From Pseudonocardia abyssalis (GTDB taxonomy: Bacteria > Actinomycetota > Actinomycetes > Mycobacteriales > Pseudonocardiaceae): 64,000 nucleotides of DNA. A program made the translations under genes and the position numbers. The notes under the pieces are model-generated. The model was not told the DNA's origin. It was given only the letters and a program-made list of their open reading frames with translations, and searched no databases. Each line of letters starts with the position of its first letter. Position 1 is the stretch's first letter. The stretch lies in the NCBI RefSeq assembly GCF_019263705.2, contig NZ_JADQDK010000001.1, positions 1,426,001 through 1,490,000 of the forward strand. The letters are read 5' to 3'. This document shows, piece by piece, positions 50,001 to 58,400 of the stretch.

Positions 50001-51507
50001 GCTCGTCGGCGCGATCGGCGTCGCGCTGGCCACGATCCGGGCCAACCGCCGCACCGAGGAGCTGCTCAAGCAGAGCCAGGGGCTGGCCACGGAGCTGCAG
50101 GACCAGTCGGCGGAGCTGCAGCGCGCCAACGCGGAGCTGGAGGAGAAGGCCGAGCAGCTCTCCGAGCAGAACCGCAACGTCGAGATCAAGAACATGGAGA
50201 TCGACGCCGCCCGGCGCGGAGTGGAGGAGAAGGCGCAGCAGCTCGCGCTGGCCAACCAGTTCAAGTCGGAGTTCCTGGCCAACATGAGCCACGAGCTGCG
50301 CACCCCGCTGAACTCGCTGCTCCTGCTCTCGCGCCTGCTCGCCGACAACGCCGACGACAACCTCACCGCCCGGCAGATCGAGTTCGCCAGCACGATCCAC
50401 GGGGCCGGGTCCGACCTGCTGGTGCTCATCGACGACATCCTCGACCTGTCCAAGATCGAGGCCGGGCGGGTCGACGTCGACTCCGCGGTCGTCGACCTGG
50501 CGGAGGTGCGCGGCCACGTCACCCACGCGTTCGGGCCCCAGACCGAGGACAAGGGCCTGGAGCTGCGGGTGCGGGCCGCCGCCGACCTGCCCGACACGAT
50601 CACCACCGACGCCCAGCGGCTGCAGCAGATCCTGCGCAACCTGCTGTCGAACGCGATGAAGTTCACCGCGGCGGGCAGCGTCACGCTGACGATGTCCCGC
50701 GCCCCGTCCGGCACGGTCTACGGCGTCCCGCCGCTGGACGCGGCCCGGCACGTGATCGCGTTCTCGGTACGCGACACCGGCATCGGCATCCCCGAGGACA
50801 AGTTCGCGATGATCTTCGAGGCGTTCCAGCAGGCCGACGGCACGACCAGCCGCAAGTACGGCGGCACCGGCCTGGGCCTGTCGATCAGCAAGGAGCTGGC
50901 CCGGCTGCTCGGCGGGCGGATCGACGTGTCGTCGGAGGTGGGGCGGGGATCGGAGTTCACCCTGTACCTGCCCGACGAGCTGCCCGCCGTCACCTCGACG
51001 GCGCGGATCGCGCCGCGGCGCACCGCACCGGACCCGGCGCCGCCGGGGGAGGGGACCCGGCCGGACGGCAGGGCCCCGATCCTGCGCTCGGCGGGCCCGA
51101 CCGCCCGGCCGGTCGCCGGGCTGGCCGGCGTCACCGTCCTGATCATCGACGACGACGTGCGCAACGTGTTCGCGTTGACCAGCGCGCTGGAGCTGCACGG
51201 GCTCACCGTGCTGTACGCGGAGAACGGCCACGACGGGATCGCGATGCTCACGGAGCACCCGGATGTCGACGTCGTCCTGATGGACGCGATGATGCCCGAC
51301 ATCGACGGCAACGAGACCACCCGACGCATCCGCGCCCTGCCGCAGGGCCGCGGCCTCCCGGTCGTGTTCCTGACGGCGAAGGCGATGCCGGGCGACCGCG
51401 AGTCCAGCCTGGCCGCGGGAGCCACCGACTACGTGACGAAACCGGTCGACCTCGACGAACTGCTCGTGCTCATGGCGTCGTGGGTGGCGGGGCGGGTGGC
51501 ATCGTGA
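47089..51507 (+). CDS. Poly-HAMP GAF hybrid histidine kinase with C-terminal receiver
   Basis: 1472 aa, cytoplasmic. About residues 125-800 are seven tandem HAMP-pair units of 92-97 residues plus a half unit, each with GDLSQKITV and [12 protein letters not shown]. Then a GAF domain (830-990), a coiled coil ([18 protein letters not shown]), HisKA with [16 protein letters not shown], HATPase with [10 protein letters not shown] and [18 protein letters not shown], and a receiver domain ([19 protein letters not shown], phospho-Asp in [14 protein letters not shown]). GTG 47089 has GGAGG upstream. This is the architecture of fungal group III (Nik1-like) kinases and of stress-response kinases in actinobacteria. 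The response regulator gene follows 34 bp downstream. Confidence 0.93.
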   Translation: MTAKRTRADAPGSTGPGDGDDLLRELADALGQVRRGRFDVRLPRREGAAGEVVDQFNEMVGMQERRNRDLLRIGRVVGREGRMSDRLDEESYDGGWATGAQAVNSLIDDLARPTAEIARVIEAVAEGDLSQHMALEIEGRPLRGEYLRIGRTVNTMVDQLSSFAVEVTRVAREVGTDGRLGGQADVRGVAGTWRALTDSVNTMASNLTDQVRSISTTATAIAQGDLSRKITVTAAGEVAALADTINSLTDTLALFADEVTRMAREVGTEGKLGGQAEVAGVAGTWKNLTDAVNLMATNLTDQVRGIAQVATAVAQGDLSQKITVDARGEILELKSTVNTMVDQLQSFADEVTRVAREVGTEGKLGGQAQVRGVSGTWRDLTENVNQLASNLTGQVRNIAQVTTAVARGDLSQKITVDARGEILELKSTVNTMVDQLQSFADEVTRVAREVGTEGRLGGQAQVRGVAGTWRDLTDNVNYMASNLTGQVRNIAQVTTAVARGDLSQKITVDARGEILELKSTVNTMVDQLQSFADEVTRVAREVGTEGKLGGQAEVKGVAGTWRDLTENVNELASNLTRQVRNIAQVTTAVAQGDLSQKITVDARGEILDLKTTVNTMVGQLQSFADEVTRVAREVGIEGKLGGQAEVKGVAGTWRDLTENVNELASNLTGQVRNIAQVTTAVARGDLSQKITVDARGEILELKSTVNTMVDQLQSFADEVTRVAREVGTEGKLGGQAQVRGVSGTWRDLTENVNQLASTLTTQLRAISAVSTAVASGDLTQQIRVAALGEVAELKDTINMMIGALRETTTTNADQGWLDSNLVRIGGLLQGQRDLRAVCQMIMNEVAPLVGAQVGAFFLATPRSEGAARVDADRSGPDGRWVLTGGYAMAVDDPPVAVRSGDGLVGQAAATGETVLMTDVPDDYLPVRSGVGVAAPRAVVVLPVPFEGESLGVIEFGSVTPFSALHLAFLERLVGAIGVALATIRANRRTEELLKQSQGLATELQDQSAELQRANAELEEKAEQLSEQNRNVEIKNMEIDAARRGVEEKAQQLALANQFKSEFLANMSHELRTPLNSLLLLSRLLADNADDNLTARQIEFASTIHGAGSDLLVLIDDILDLSKIEAGRVDVDSAVVDLAEVRGHVTHAFGPQTEDKGLELRVRAAADLPDTITTDAQRLQQILRNLLSNAMKFTAAGSVTLTMSRAPSGTVYGVPPLDAARHVIAFSVRDTGIGIPEDKFAMIFEAFQQADGTTSRKYGGTGLGLSISKELARLLGGRIDVSSEVGRGSEFTLYLPDELPAVTSTARIAPRRTAPDPAPPGEGTRPDGRAPILRSAGPTARPVAGLAGVTVLIIDDDVRNVFALTSALELHGLTVLYAENGHDGIAMLTEHPDVDVVLMDAMMPDIDGNETTRRIRALPQGRGLPVVFLTAKAMPGDRESSLAAGATDYVTKPVDLDELLVLMASWVAGRVAS
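47470..49416 (+). repeat. Seven tandem HAMP-pair units, mostly 276 bp
   Basis: The GAC of GACCTGTC recurs at 47470, 47761, 48037, 48313, 48589, 48865, 49141 (and GACCTCACC at 49417). After the first 291-bp unit the period is exactly 276 bp. Units from 48037 to 49416 share long identical stretches at DNA level, beyond what protein conservation needs. Confidence 0.9.
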
Positions 51508-51541
51508 GCCCCGTCGACGTGATCTCTCCGGCGGAGGCGTC

Positions 51542-52075
51542 ATGAGCATCGCGCGCGTGCTCGCGGTCGACGACCGGCGGGAGAACCTGCTGGCCCTGCA
51601 GGCGATCCTGGAGGGGCTGCCGATCGAGATCGAGTCGGTCACCAGCGGGGAGGACGCCCTCAAACGGCTGCTCACCGGCGACTACGCGGTGATCCTGCTC
51701 GACGCCCACATGCCCGGCATGGACGGCTTCGAGACGGCCGGGCACGTCAAGCAGCGGGAGCGGACCCGCCACATCCCGATCCTGTTCCTCACCGCCGTCG
51801 ACTACGACCCGCACCTGGCGTTCCGCAGCTACCAGGCCGGGGCGGTCGACTACATCACCAAGCCGTTCGACCCGTGGGTGCTGCGGTCGAAGGTGGCGGT
51901 GTTCGTCGACCTGTGGTCCATGCACACGGAGCTGGCCCTGCGCGCCGCCGAGGTGGGCCGGCTGCGCCGGGCCGTCGACGACGCGGTGGAGCTGCTCGAC
52001 GGCACGGGCCGCGACCGGACCCCGGACCCCGCGGCGGCGCGGGCCCGGCTGGACGCGGTGCGCGAAGCCCCGTAG
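51542..52075 (+). CDS. Single-domain response regulator with C-terminal helix
   Basis: 177 aa: receiver domain (VLAVDDRRENLLALQAIL, phospho-Asp in VILLDAHMPGMDGFE, Lys in DYITKPFDPWVL) and a C-terminal helical tail of about 50 residues (LALRAAEVGRLRRAVDDAVE). No DNA-binding domain. It lies 34 bp after the hybrid kinase and is its likely partner, perhaps relaying a phosphate or binding a phosphatase. A strong hairpin follows the stop. Confidence 0.9.
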   Translation: MSIARVLAVDDRRENLLALQAILEGLPIEIESVTSGEDALKRLLTGDYAVILLDAHMPGMDGFETAGHVKQRERTRHIPILFLTAVDYDPHLAFRSYQAGAVDYITKPFDPWVLRSKVAVFVDLWSMHTELALRAAEVGRLRRAVDDAVELLDGTGRDRTPDPAAARARLDAVREAP

Positions 52076-52086
52076 GAGCGCGCTGA

Positions 52087-52116
52087 AAGCTCGGCCGCCG
52101 GCTACGGCCGGAGCTT
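52087..52116. terminator. Bidirectional terminator between response regulator and PPOX genes
   Basis: AAGCTCGGCCG (52087-52097) pairs with CGGCCGGAGCTT (52105-52116) with one bulged base and a 7-base loop, in the 52-bp gap between two convergent genes. Confidence 0.75.
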
Positions 52117-52127
52117 CTGCGACACTC

Positions 52128-52760
52128 CTAGAGGTTCTGCCGGTAGAGCCCGTCGGCGTAGGCCGGGCTCTCGTAGTAGCTCGTGACCTCCTCGAGCGAG
52201 TCGGACCGTCGCTCGAGGGCCTGCACGATCTGCGCGCGCGACGGCAGGTCCTCGGGGTGCCAGTGGTCGGGCTGCCACAGGTGGGAGCGCAGGAACGACT
52301 TCGCGCAGTGGTAGAAGATCTCCTGCACCGTGACCTCGGCGGCCAGGAGCGGCCGGTGGCCCTTCACGACCATGTCGTCGAAGTACGGCGCGTCGCGGAT
52401 CACGCGCACCCGCCCGTTGACGCGCAGCGTGTCGGTGCGCCCCGGCACCACGAACAGCAGGCCGACGTGCGGGTTGGTGACCATGTTGCGGTAACCGTCG
52501 ATGCGCCGGTTGCCCGGGCGCTCCGGGATCGCGAGCGTGCGGTCGTCGAGGACGCGGACGAAGCCGGCGGGGTCGCCCTTGGGGGAGACGTCGCAGGTGC
52601 CGTCGGCAGCGCTCGTGGACACCAGGCAGAACGGCGACGCCCCGATCCACGCCACGTCGATCGGGTCGAGCCGGTCGCGGGCCTTGTCCGCGATCCACGG
52701 CAGCGGGGTGCCGATCAGCTCGTCGAGCTCCTCCAGCGTGGTGATCTCGGTCGTGCTCAT
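52128..52760 (-). CDS. PPOX-class FMN-dependent flavoprotein (MSMEG_1061-like)
   Basis: 210 aa pyridoxamine-5'-phosphate-oxidase-fold protein. WIGASPFCLVSTSAADGTCD, SPKGDPAGFVRVLDDRT, then GYRNMVTNPHVGLLFVVPG and LRVNGRVRVI are the FMN-binding half-barrel; AKSFLRSHLWQPDHW is typical of the MSMEG_1061 subgroup. Redox activity on an unknown substrate is likely; it is not PdxH. The stop-start overlap with the upstream VOC gene (4 nt) makes them an operon. Confidence 0.87.
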   Translation of the reverse strand: MSTTEITTLEELDELIGTPLPWIADKARDRLDPIDVAWIGASPFCLVSTSAADGTCDVSPKGDPAGFVRVLDDRTLAIPERPGNRRIDGYRNMVTNPHVGLLFVVPGRTDTLRVNGRVRVIRDAPYFDDMVVKGHRPLLAAEVTVQEIFYHCAKSFLRSHLWQPDHWHPEDLPSRAQIVQALERRSDSLEEVTSYYESPAYADGLYRQNL

Positions 52761-53143
52761 GCGAGCACCAGGCAGAACGGGTGCCCGGCCGGGTCGAGGT
52801 AGACCCGGAACGTCTCACCGGGCTGGACCTCGTGCCTGCGGGCGCCGATCGCGAGCAGGCGCTCCTCGGCGGCGTCGAGATCGGGCACGTCGAAGTCGAG
52901 GTGGGCCTGCTGGGGGTGCTCGGTGCCCGGCCACTGCGGGGGCCGGTGCCCGGGGACCTTCTGGAAGGCGATGGTGGCCCCGCCGCCGGGGGCGCTCAGC
53001 TGGACCCAGCCGTCGTCCTCCCCGACCAGCTCGGGGGGCCTCCCGTCGACCTCCCAGCCGGTGATGGCCCCGTAGAACCGGGCCAGCTCGGACGGGTCCG
53101 GGCAGTCGAGCGCGACGAGGGAGAAGGTGGCGATCGCGGTCAT
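52757..53143 (-). CDS. VOC-superfamily protein (glyoxalase-like)
   Basis: 128 aa. Two beta-alpha-beta modules: VALDCPDPSELARFYGAITG and HLDFDVPDLDAAEERLLAIG, with the end GETFRVYLDPAGHPFCLVLA. Likely metal or ligand residues His (HLDFDV) and Glu-like ends are partly present; a role as glyoxalase, dioxygenase or resistance protein cannot be fixed. It overlaps the PPOX gene by 4 nt. Confidence 0.87.
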   Translation of the reverse strand: MTAIATFSLVALDCPDPSELARFYGAITGWEVDGRPPELVGEDDGWVQLSAPGGGATIAFQKVPGHRPPQWPGTEHPQQAHLDFDVPDLDAAEERLLAIGARRHEVQPGETFRVYLDPAGHPFCLVLA

Positions 53144-53186
53144 GGCGCCGACGCTAGCCCGTCACCCCGACGGCTCGCCCGCGGAA

Positions 53187-53217
53187 AGGGGCCCCGGTCG
53201 TGTCGACCGGGGCCCCT
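53187..53217 (-). terminator. Strong terminator hairpin of csbD-like gene
   Basis: AGGGGCCCCGGTCG (53187-53200) and CGACCGGGGCCCCT (53204-53217) form a perfect 14-bp stem with a TGT loop, 16 bases after the csbD-like stop on the minus strand. Confidence 0.85.
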
Positions 53218-53232
53218 CCCGCGTGCGGACGC

Positions 53233-53406
53233 TCAGCTCTTGAAGGCGTCCTTGACCTTCTCGCCGGCCTGCTTGAGGTTGCTCTTGGCCTGGTCGTTAC
53301 GGCCCTGGTTCTCGAGGTTCTCGTCACCGGTGGCGCTGCCGACGCCCTCCTTGACCTTGCCCTTGAGCTCCTCGGCCTTGTGGTCGACCTTGTCGTCGGC
53401 TGCCAT
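53233..53406 (-). CDS. CsbD-family stress protein
   Basis: 57 aa, highly charged and helical: KVDHKAEELKGKVKEGVG, then TGDENLENQGRNDQAKSNL, KQAGEKVKDAFK. This is the CsbD pattern, a general-stress protein family (sigma-B-dependent in Bacillus) with no known activity. ATG 53406 has GGGAG upstream; it is monocistronic with a strong terminator. The lower GC of its codons is due to Lys content. Confidence 0.93.
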   Translation of the reverse strand: MAADDKVDHKAEELKGKVKEGVGSATGDENLENQGRNDQAKSNLKQAGEKVKDAFKS

Positions 53407-53484
53407 GGGGTTCTCCCGTCGTCCATCGGATGTCGCCGAAGGGTTACCCCGGTCCCGCGGTGCCGACACCTCGCGTCGCGGCGA

Positions 53485-54564
53485 TCACCCCGGGGACGGT
53501 CCGAGCCGGCCCACCAGGCCGGCCAGCAGCGGGGCCACGAGCAGCATGAGGAGCACCCGGATCACCTGCACCGCCACCACGAACGTCACGTCGCCGCCCG
53601 CGGAGATGGCGGTGGCGAGCACCGCGTAGACCCCGCCGGGGGTGGTCGCGAGATAGCCCTCCAGCGGGGTGACACCGGTCAGGGCGGACAGCAGCAGGCC
53701 CAGTCCGGCGCAGGCCACGACGACGGCCGCGATGAGCGCCGTGGCCAGCGGCAGTGCGCCGAGGACCGTGCGCAGGGCGGTCCGGGTGAACCGCACGCCG
53801 GCCTGCCAGCCGATCACCGCGTAGGCGATCTCGACGACGAGCACGGGTGGGGCGGCCCCGAACGTCACGCCGGTCAGGCTCAGCGCGAGGGCCACCGCCA
53901 TCGGCCCGAGCAGCCCGCCCGCCGGCACGCGGACGAGACGGGCGATCCCCAGCCCGGCCGCGACGCACACGGCGAGGAACCCCAGGTCGACGGCCCACGG
54001 CGCTCCCGGGCCCGTGCCGGGGTCGGCGCCGCCGGTGACGGTGGCCCCGAACGCGAGCGCGGCCACGACCGGCATCGTCGCGGTGACGATCCCGACCCGC
54101 AGGTACTGCACGACCGCGACCATCCGCTCGTCCCCGCCGAGCTCCCTGGCCACGGCCACCAGTCCGGACGCGCCGCCCGCGGTGAGGGCGAGCATCCCGG
54201 TGAGCGGGGTGACGCCGCGCCGCACGCCCATCAGCAACCCGGCGGCCATGCTGACCGCGAGCGTGCCGACGGCCACCAGCAGCACCGGCAGCCAGCTCTG
54301 CGCGACCGCCCCGAGCGTGCCCGGCCGGGCGAGCAGGCCGATGACCACGCCGATGACGGCCTGCGCGACGGTCGTCGCACCGCCCGGGACGTGCTCGGGT
54401 GCCCGTCCGGCCAGCGCCAGCACCGTGCCGACGAGCAGCCCGCCGAACAGCGCGGGGGAGGGGACGCCGAACGCGGCGATCCCCAGCGTGACGGCCGCGG
54501 TGAGCCCGACGAGCAGCCCCCAGCGCGTCCACCCGTCCCGGTCCGTCCCGTCACATCTCATCAC
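53485..54564 (-). CDS. AbrB-family membrane transporter (PF05145)
   Basis: 359 aa with about ten hydrophobic segments (LLVGLTAAVTLGIAAFGVP, GLLVGTVLALAG, VAQAVIGVVIGLLA) in two repeats: LPVLLVAVGTLAVSMAAGLLM and GMLALTAGGASGLVAVAREL, then a similar second half (GYLATTPGGVYAVLATAISA). This is the AbrB/ammonia-monooxygenase-like family of putative permeases, not the AbrB DNA-binding protein. Substrate unknown. It is divergent from the class II aldolase gene, 44 bp between starts. Confidence 0.85.
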   Translation of the reverse strand: MMRCDGTDRDGWTRWGLLVGLTAAVTLGIAAFGVPSPALFGGLLVGTVLALAGRAPEHVPGGATTVAQAVIGVVIGLLARPGTLGAVAQSWLPVLLVAVGTLAVSMAAGLLMGVRRGVTPLTGMLALTAGGASGLVAVARELGGDERMVAVVQYLRVGIVTATMPVVAALAFGATVTGGADPGTGPGAPWAVDLGFLAVCVAAGLGIARLVRVPAGGLLGPMAVALALSLTGVTFGAAPPVLVVEIAYAVIGWQAGVRFTRTALRTVLGALPLATALIAAVVVACAGLGLLLSALTGVTPLEGYLATTPGGVYAVLATAISAGGDVTFVVAVQVIRVLLMLLVAPLLAGLVGRLGPSPG

Positions 54565-54608
54565 GGCCGAGCCTCGATCATGTCGGGGTGGACGTGCACA
54601 CTGGGCGG

Positions 54609-55442
54609 GTGAGCACCGACACGAACACCGCAGCCCCGGCCGGCGCGGCCATGACCGGAGCGGGCGGGCGCAGCCTGTACATGGCCCGGCCGCAGGAGTT
54701 CGCCACCGTCGAGGAGGAGCGGGCCCACCGCAAGGCCAAGCTGGCCGCGGCGTTCCGCATGTTCAGCCGGGCCGGGCTCGACGAGGGGGTCGCCGGCCAC
54801 ATCACGGTGCGCGACCCGGCGGAGCCCGACACGTTCTGGGTCAACCCGTTCGGGATGCACTTCGCGATGATCCGCAGCAGCGACCTGGTGCGCGTCGACG
54901 AGGACGGGCAGGTCGTGGAGGGCGACCGGGCGGTCAACGGGGCCGCGGTCGCCATCCACTGCGCGGTGCACGCCGCGCGGCCCGACGTCCTCGCCGCCGC
55001 CCACGCGCACGGCCCGGCCGGGAAGACGCTGTCCAGCCTGGAGGTCGGCATCGAGCCGCTCACCCAGGACGCCTGCGCCTTCTACGACGACGTGGGCGTG
55101 TTCGACGACTTCACCGGCGTCGTGCTCGACCGCGAGGAGGGCCGCCGCATCGGGGTCGCCCTGGGCGGCCACAAGGCGGTGATCCTGCGCAACCACGGGA
55201 TGCTCACCGTCGGCACCAGCGTCGACAGCGCGGCGTGGTGGTTCCTCACCCTGGAACGCACGGCCCGCTGCCAGCTCGACGCGTACGCCGCGGCCGCCGG
55301 CCTGAGTCGCCCGCCCCGGCGGATCGGCCGGGAGGAGGCGGAGCTGACCCGCGGGCAGGTCGGCTACGAGGGTGCCGGTTGGTTCCAGTTCCAGCCCATC
55401 TGGGAGCGGATCAGCGCGGAGCAACCGGAGCTCTTCGACTGA
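54609..55442 (+). CDS. Class II aldolase/adducin-family protein
   Basis: 277 aa from GTG 54609 (GTG 54588 would add seven residues). Zn ligands are visible in AAAHAHGPAGKT (two His) and ILRNHGMLTVG (His); VAGHITVRDP and WVNPFGMHFAMIRSSDLV belong to the substrate pocket. Members cleave or decarboxylate sugar-phosphate-like or hydroxy-keto compounds; several actinobacterial ones act in catabolic routes. Possible leaderless start: CACACT lies 8 bases before the GTG. It converges with the large sensor-phosphatase gene. Confidence 0.87.
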   Translation: MSTDTNTAAPAGAAMTGAGGRSLYMARPQEFATVEEERAHRKAKLAAAFRMFSRAGLDEGVAGHITVRDPAEPDTFWVNPFGMHFAMIRSSDLVRVDEDGQVVEGDRAVNGAAVAIHCAVHAARPDVLAAAHAHGPAGKTLSSLEVGIEPLTQDACAFYDDVGVFDDFTGVVLDREEGRRIGVALGGHKAVILRNHGMLTVGTSVDSAAWWFLTLERTARCQLDAYAAAAGLSRPPRRIGREEAELTRGQVGYEGAGWFQFQPIWERISAEQPELFD

Positions 55443-55445
55443 TTG

Positions 55446-58400
55446 TCACGCCGGCCCGGCCAGGCGGGAGAGGCCGGACAGCGCGAGGGCCCGGCCGATG
55501 GCACCCGACGCGGTGACGTCGAGGCGCAGGGCCCGCCGGGCCTGCGTGGCTGTGTCGACCACCTCGGCGAGCAGCGCGATCCCGGCGCTGGACAGGTAGG
55601 TGGTGGCGCGCAGGTCGAGCACGAGCGCCGGGCCGTCCGCGCGGGCCGCGGCCAGCAGGGCGGGCCCGACCGACGCCGCGCCGGAGGGATCGAGGTCGCC
55701 CGCCACGGCGATCCGCTCGGCGGCCGCGGTCCGCCGGATGCGCAGGCGGGTCGGCCCGGCGCCGTCGGCGACGGCGCCCGGCGGCGGCGCCGGGGCGGGC
55801 GGGTCGGGCGGCCGGGGCACCGCGGGCACGCTGAACCGGATCTCCGTGCCGTCCGCGCCGTGCTCGAGGTGCACGTCGTCGCCGATCTCGCTGATGAGGG
55901 TCAGGCCCCGGCCCCGGTGGCCGGGATCGGTGGGTGGGGGTCGCCACACGCCGCCGTCGCGCACCGTCACGGCGATCCGGGTGGCGCCGTCCCGGGCCAG
56001 GCGCACCTGCATGCGGCCCGGTCCGGCGGCGCCGCGGTAGGCGTGCTCGACGGAGTTCGCCGCGGCCTCGCCGAGCGCGAGCTGCAGGTCGTAGGACTCG
56101 TCGGGGTCGAGCCCGATCTCGGCGGTCCACCGGGCGACGGCGCGCCGCAGGCCGCGCAGCTCATCGCCGTCGGCCGGCAGGTCCAGCAGCAGCGGCGCCG
56201 GGGTCAGCCGGGCGACGATCAGGGCGACGTCGTCGGTCGGACCGTCGTCGAGGCCCGCGGCGAGGAGTGCCTCGGCGAGGGCGGCGGGCGGCAGTGGGTG
56301 GGCCTTCTCCCCGGCCGCGCACAGCCGCTCCAGCCCGTCGTCGACGACCTCGCCGCGCCGCTCCACGAGCCCGTCGGTGTAGAGCACGATGCTGTCGCCC
56401 GGGGCCAGCCGCGCGGTCCCGGCGACGTAGGGCGGGCGGCCGCGCACGGCGAGCACGGTGCCGGTGGCGTCCTCCAGCAGCCGCGGCCCGCCGGGCCCGA
56501 GCACCAGCGGCGGCGGGTGCCCGGCCCGCGCCCACGTCAGCACGCCGTCGACCGGGTCGAGGACCAGGCAGGTGACCGTGCTGCCGGCGGCGCCGGGGAC
56601 GCGGCGGGCGAACCTGTCGAGGTGACCCAGTGCCCCGGCCGGGTCGTGCCCCTCCAGCAGGTAGGCCGCGAGTGCGCTGCGCAGCTGCCCCATGACGGCG
56701 GCGGCCCGCGTCCCCTGCCCGACGACGTCGCCGACCGCGATCGCGACCCGACCCCCGTCCAGCGGCAGGACGTCGTACCAGTCGCCGCCCGCCCGGGTGC
56801 CCTGCGCGCCGGGGAGGTAGCGGGCGGCGAGGGAGAGCCGGTCGAGGTCGGGCAGCGTCGGCGGGAGCAGGCTGTTCTGCAGGGTCTCGGCGATGACCCG
56901 GCGCTCGTCGGCCGCGACGGCACGTTCCAGGGCCGGGGCCGCCTGCGCGGCCATGGCCAGCGCGAACGCCTGCTCGTCGGCCGGGAAGATGCGGGGCGTC
57001 GCGAAGCTCAGGTAGACCGCGCCGACGGCGATCCCCCGGGAGAGCAGCGGCAGCGTGGCGCACGCGTGCCGGCCCCCGGCGACGGCGGGGCCGAGCAGGT
57101 CGGGGAACCGGAGCGCCCACTCCTCCCGGTCCCGGATCCAGGACGCCTGGCCGGTCCGGGTCGCGAGGGCGAGGGGTACGTCGGCGTCGGCGCGGATCGT
57201 CGCGTACTGCGCGCGGAGCTCGTCGGCGTAGCCCACCGCGATGACGCTGCGCAGGACGCCGTGCTCGGCGTCGACCCGGTACATGCTCGCGGCGTCGGCC
57301 CCGAGGATGTCGCGGAGCCGCTCCACCAGCCGCCGACCGGCCTCGTCGACGGTGTCGGCGGTGGCCAGGTCGGCGGTGACGCGCTGGAGCTGGCGTTCGC
57401 GGGTGCGCCTGCGGTCGGCCTCCAGCATCAGCGACGTGCGCCGCCCGAGCTCGGCGGCGAGTTCGAGGACGGCGTGGTCGTGGTGGCGCACCGGTCCGAG
57501 CGCGAGGAAGGACAGCACGCCCGCGAAGCGGCCCTCGATGCGCAGCGGCACCGTGAGCGCGTGGTGCCCCTCGGGGGCGTCGGCGGGCGGCAGGACGACC
57601 GGGACGCCGTCGGCGGCCACCTCCAACACCCGCGGACCGGGGGCGGCCGGGGGGAGCCGCAGCAGGGCGCGTTCCCCGGCCGGGTCCTCGGGGTGGGCGA
57701 CGGCGGCGCGCCGGAGCAGCCCGTCGGGCCCGGCCAGCGAGACGACCGCGGCCTCGCCGAAATCGTGCGCGACGAGCCGGACCAGCGCGTCCAGCTTCTG
57801 CTCGACGGACCCGGTCTCGGCCATCAGCCGCCCGGTCTCGGCGAGGATCTCCGAGGACCGCTCGGCGCGCCGCTGCTCGGTGACGTCGACGGTGAGGCCC
57901 TGTGCGCGCACCGGCGACCCGCCTCCGCCGACCACGTGCACCACCTGGTGCAGCCAGACCGTGCGGCCGTCGGCGGTGCGGGCGCGGTAGGTCAGGTCGT
58001 GGTCGAACCCGCCCGCGGTGCGGTCCGCGGTGAACGCGAGCGTGTCGGCCCGGTCGTCGGGGTGGATCACCCCGGGCCAGAAGCCGGGGTCGTCGAGCCA
58101 GCGCGGGGAGGGGTGTCCGAGCAGCTCCTCGGCGCGGTCGGAGACGAAGGTGAACCGCAGCGCGGCCGCGGCGGGGTCCCAGTCGGCCTCCCACACGATG
58201 GCGGTGAGCCCGCCGATCATCGCCCGCAGCCGGGCCGCGGCGGCGTCGGACACCAGGCGGGCGGCCTGCTGGCCCGCGGCCTCGCGTCGGTCGTGCTCTG
58301 CGGCCCGCTGCTCGGTGACGTCGGTGGTCGTGCCCAGGAAGCCGGTGACGGTACCGACCGCGTCGTGCAGGGGCCGGGCGGTGGAGGTCACGGTGCGGAC

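Noticed and set aside
44956..51675. 2239-aa minus-strand open frame across the poly-HAMP kinase gene
   Set aside because: Only its first part in DNA order (44956-46989) is a real phosphatase. The rest is the antisense shadow of the 276-bp repeats; a period divisible by three keeps stops away in every copy.
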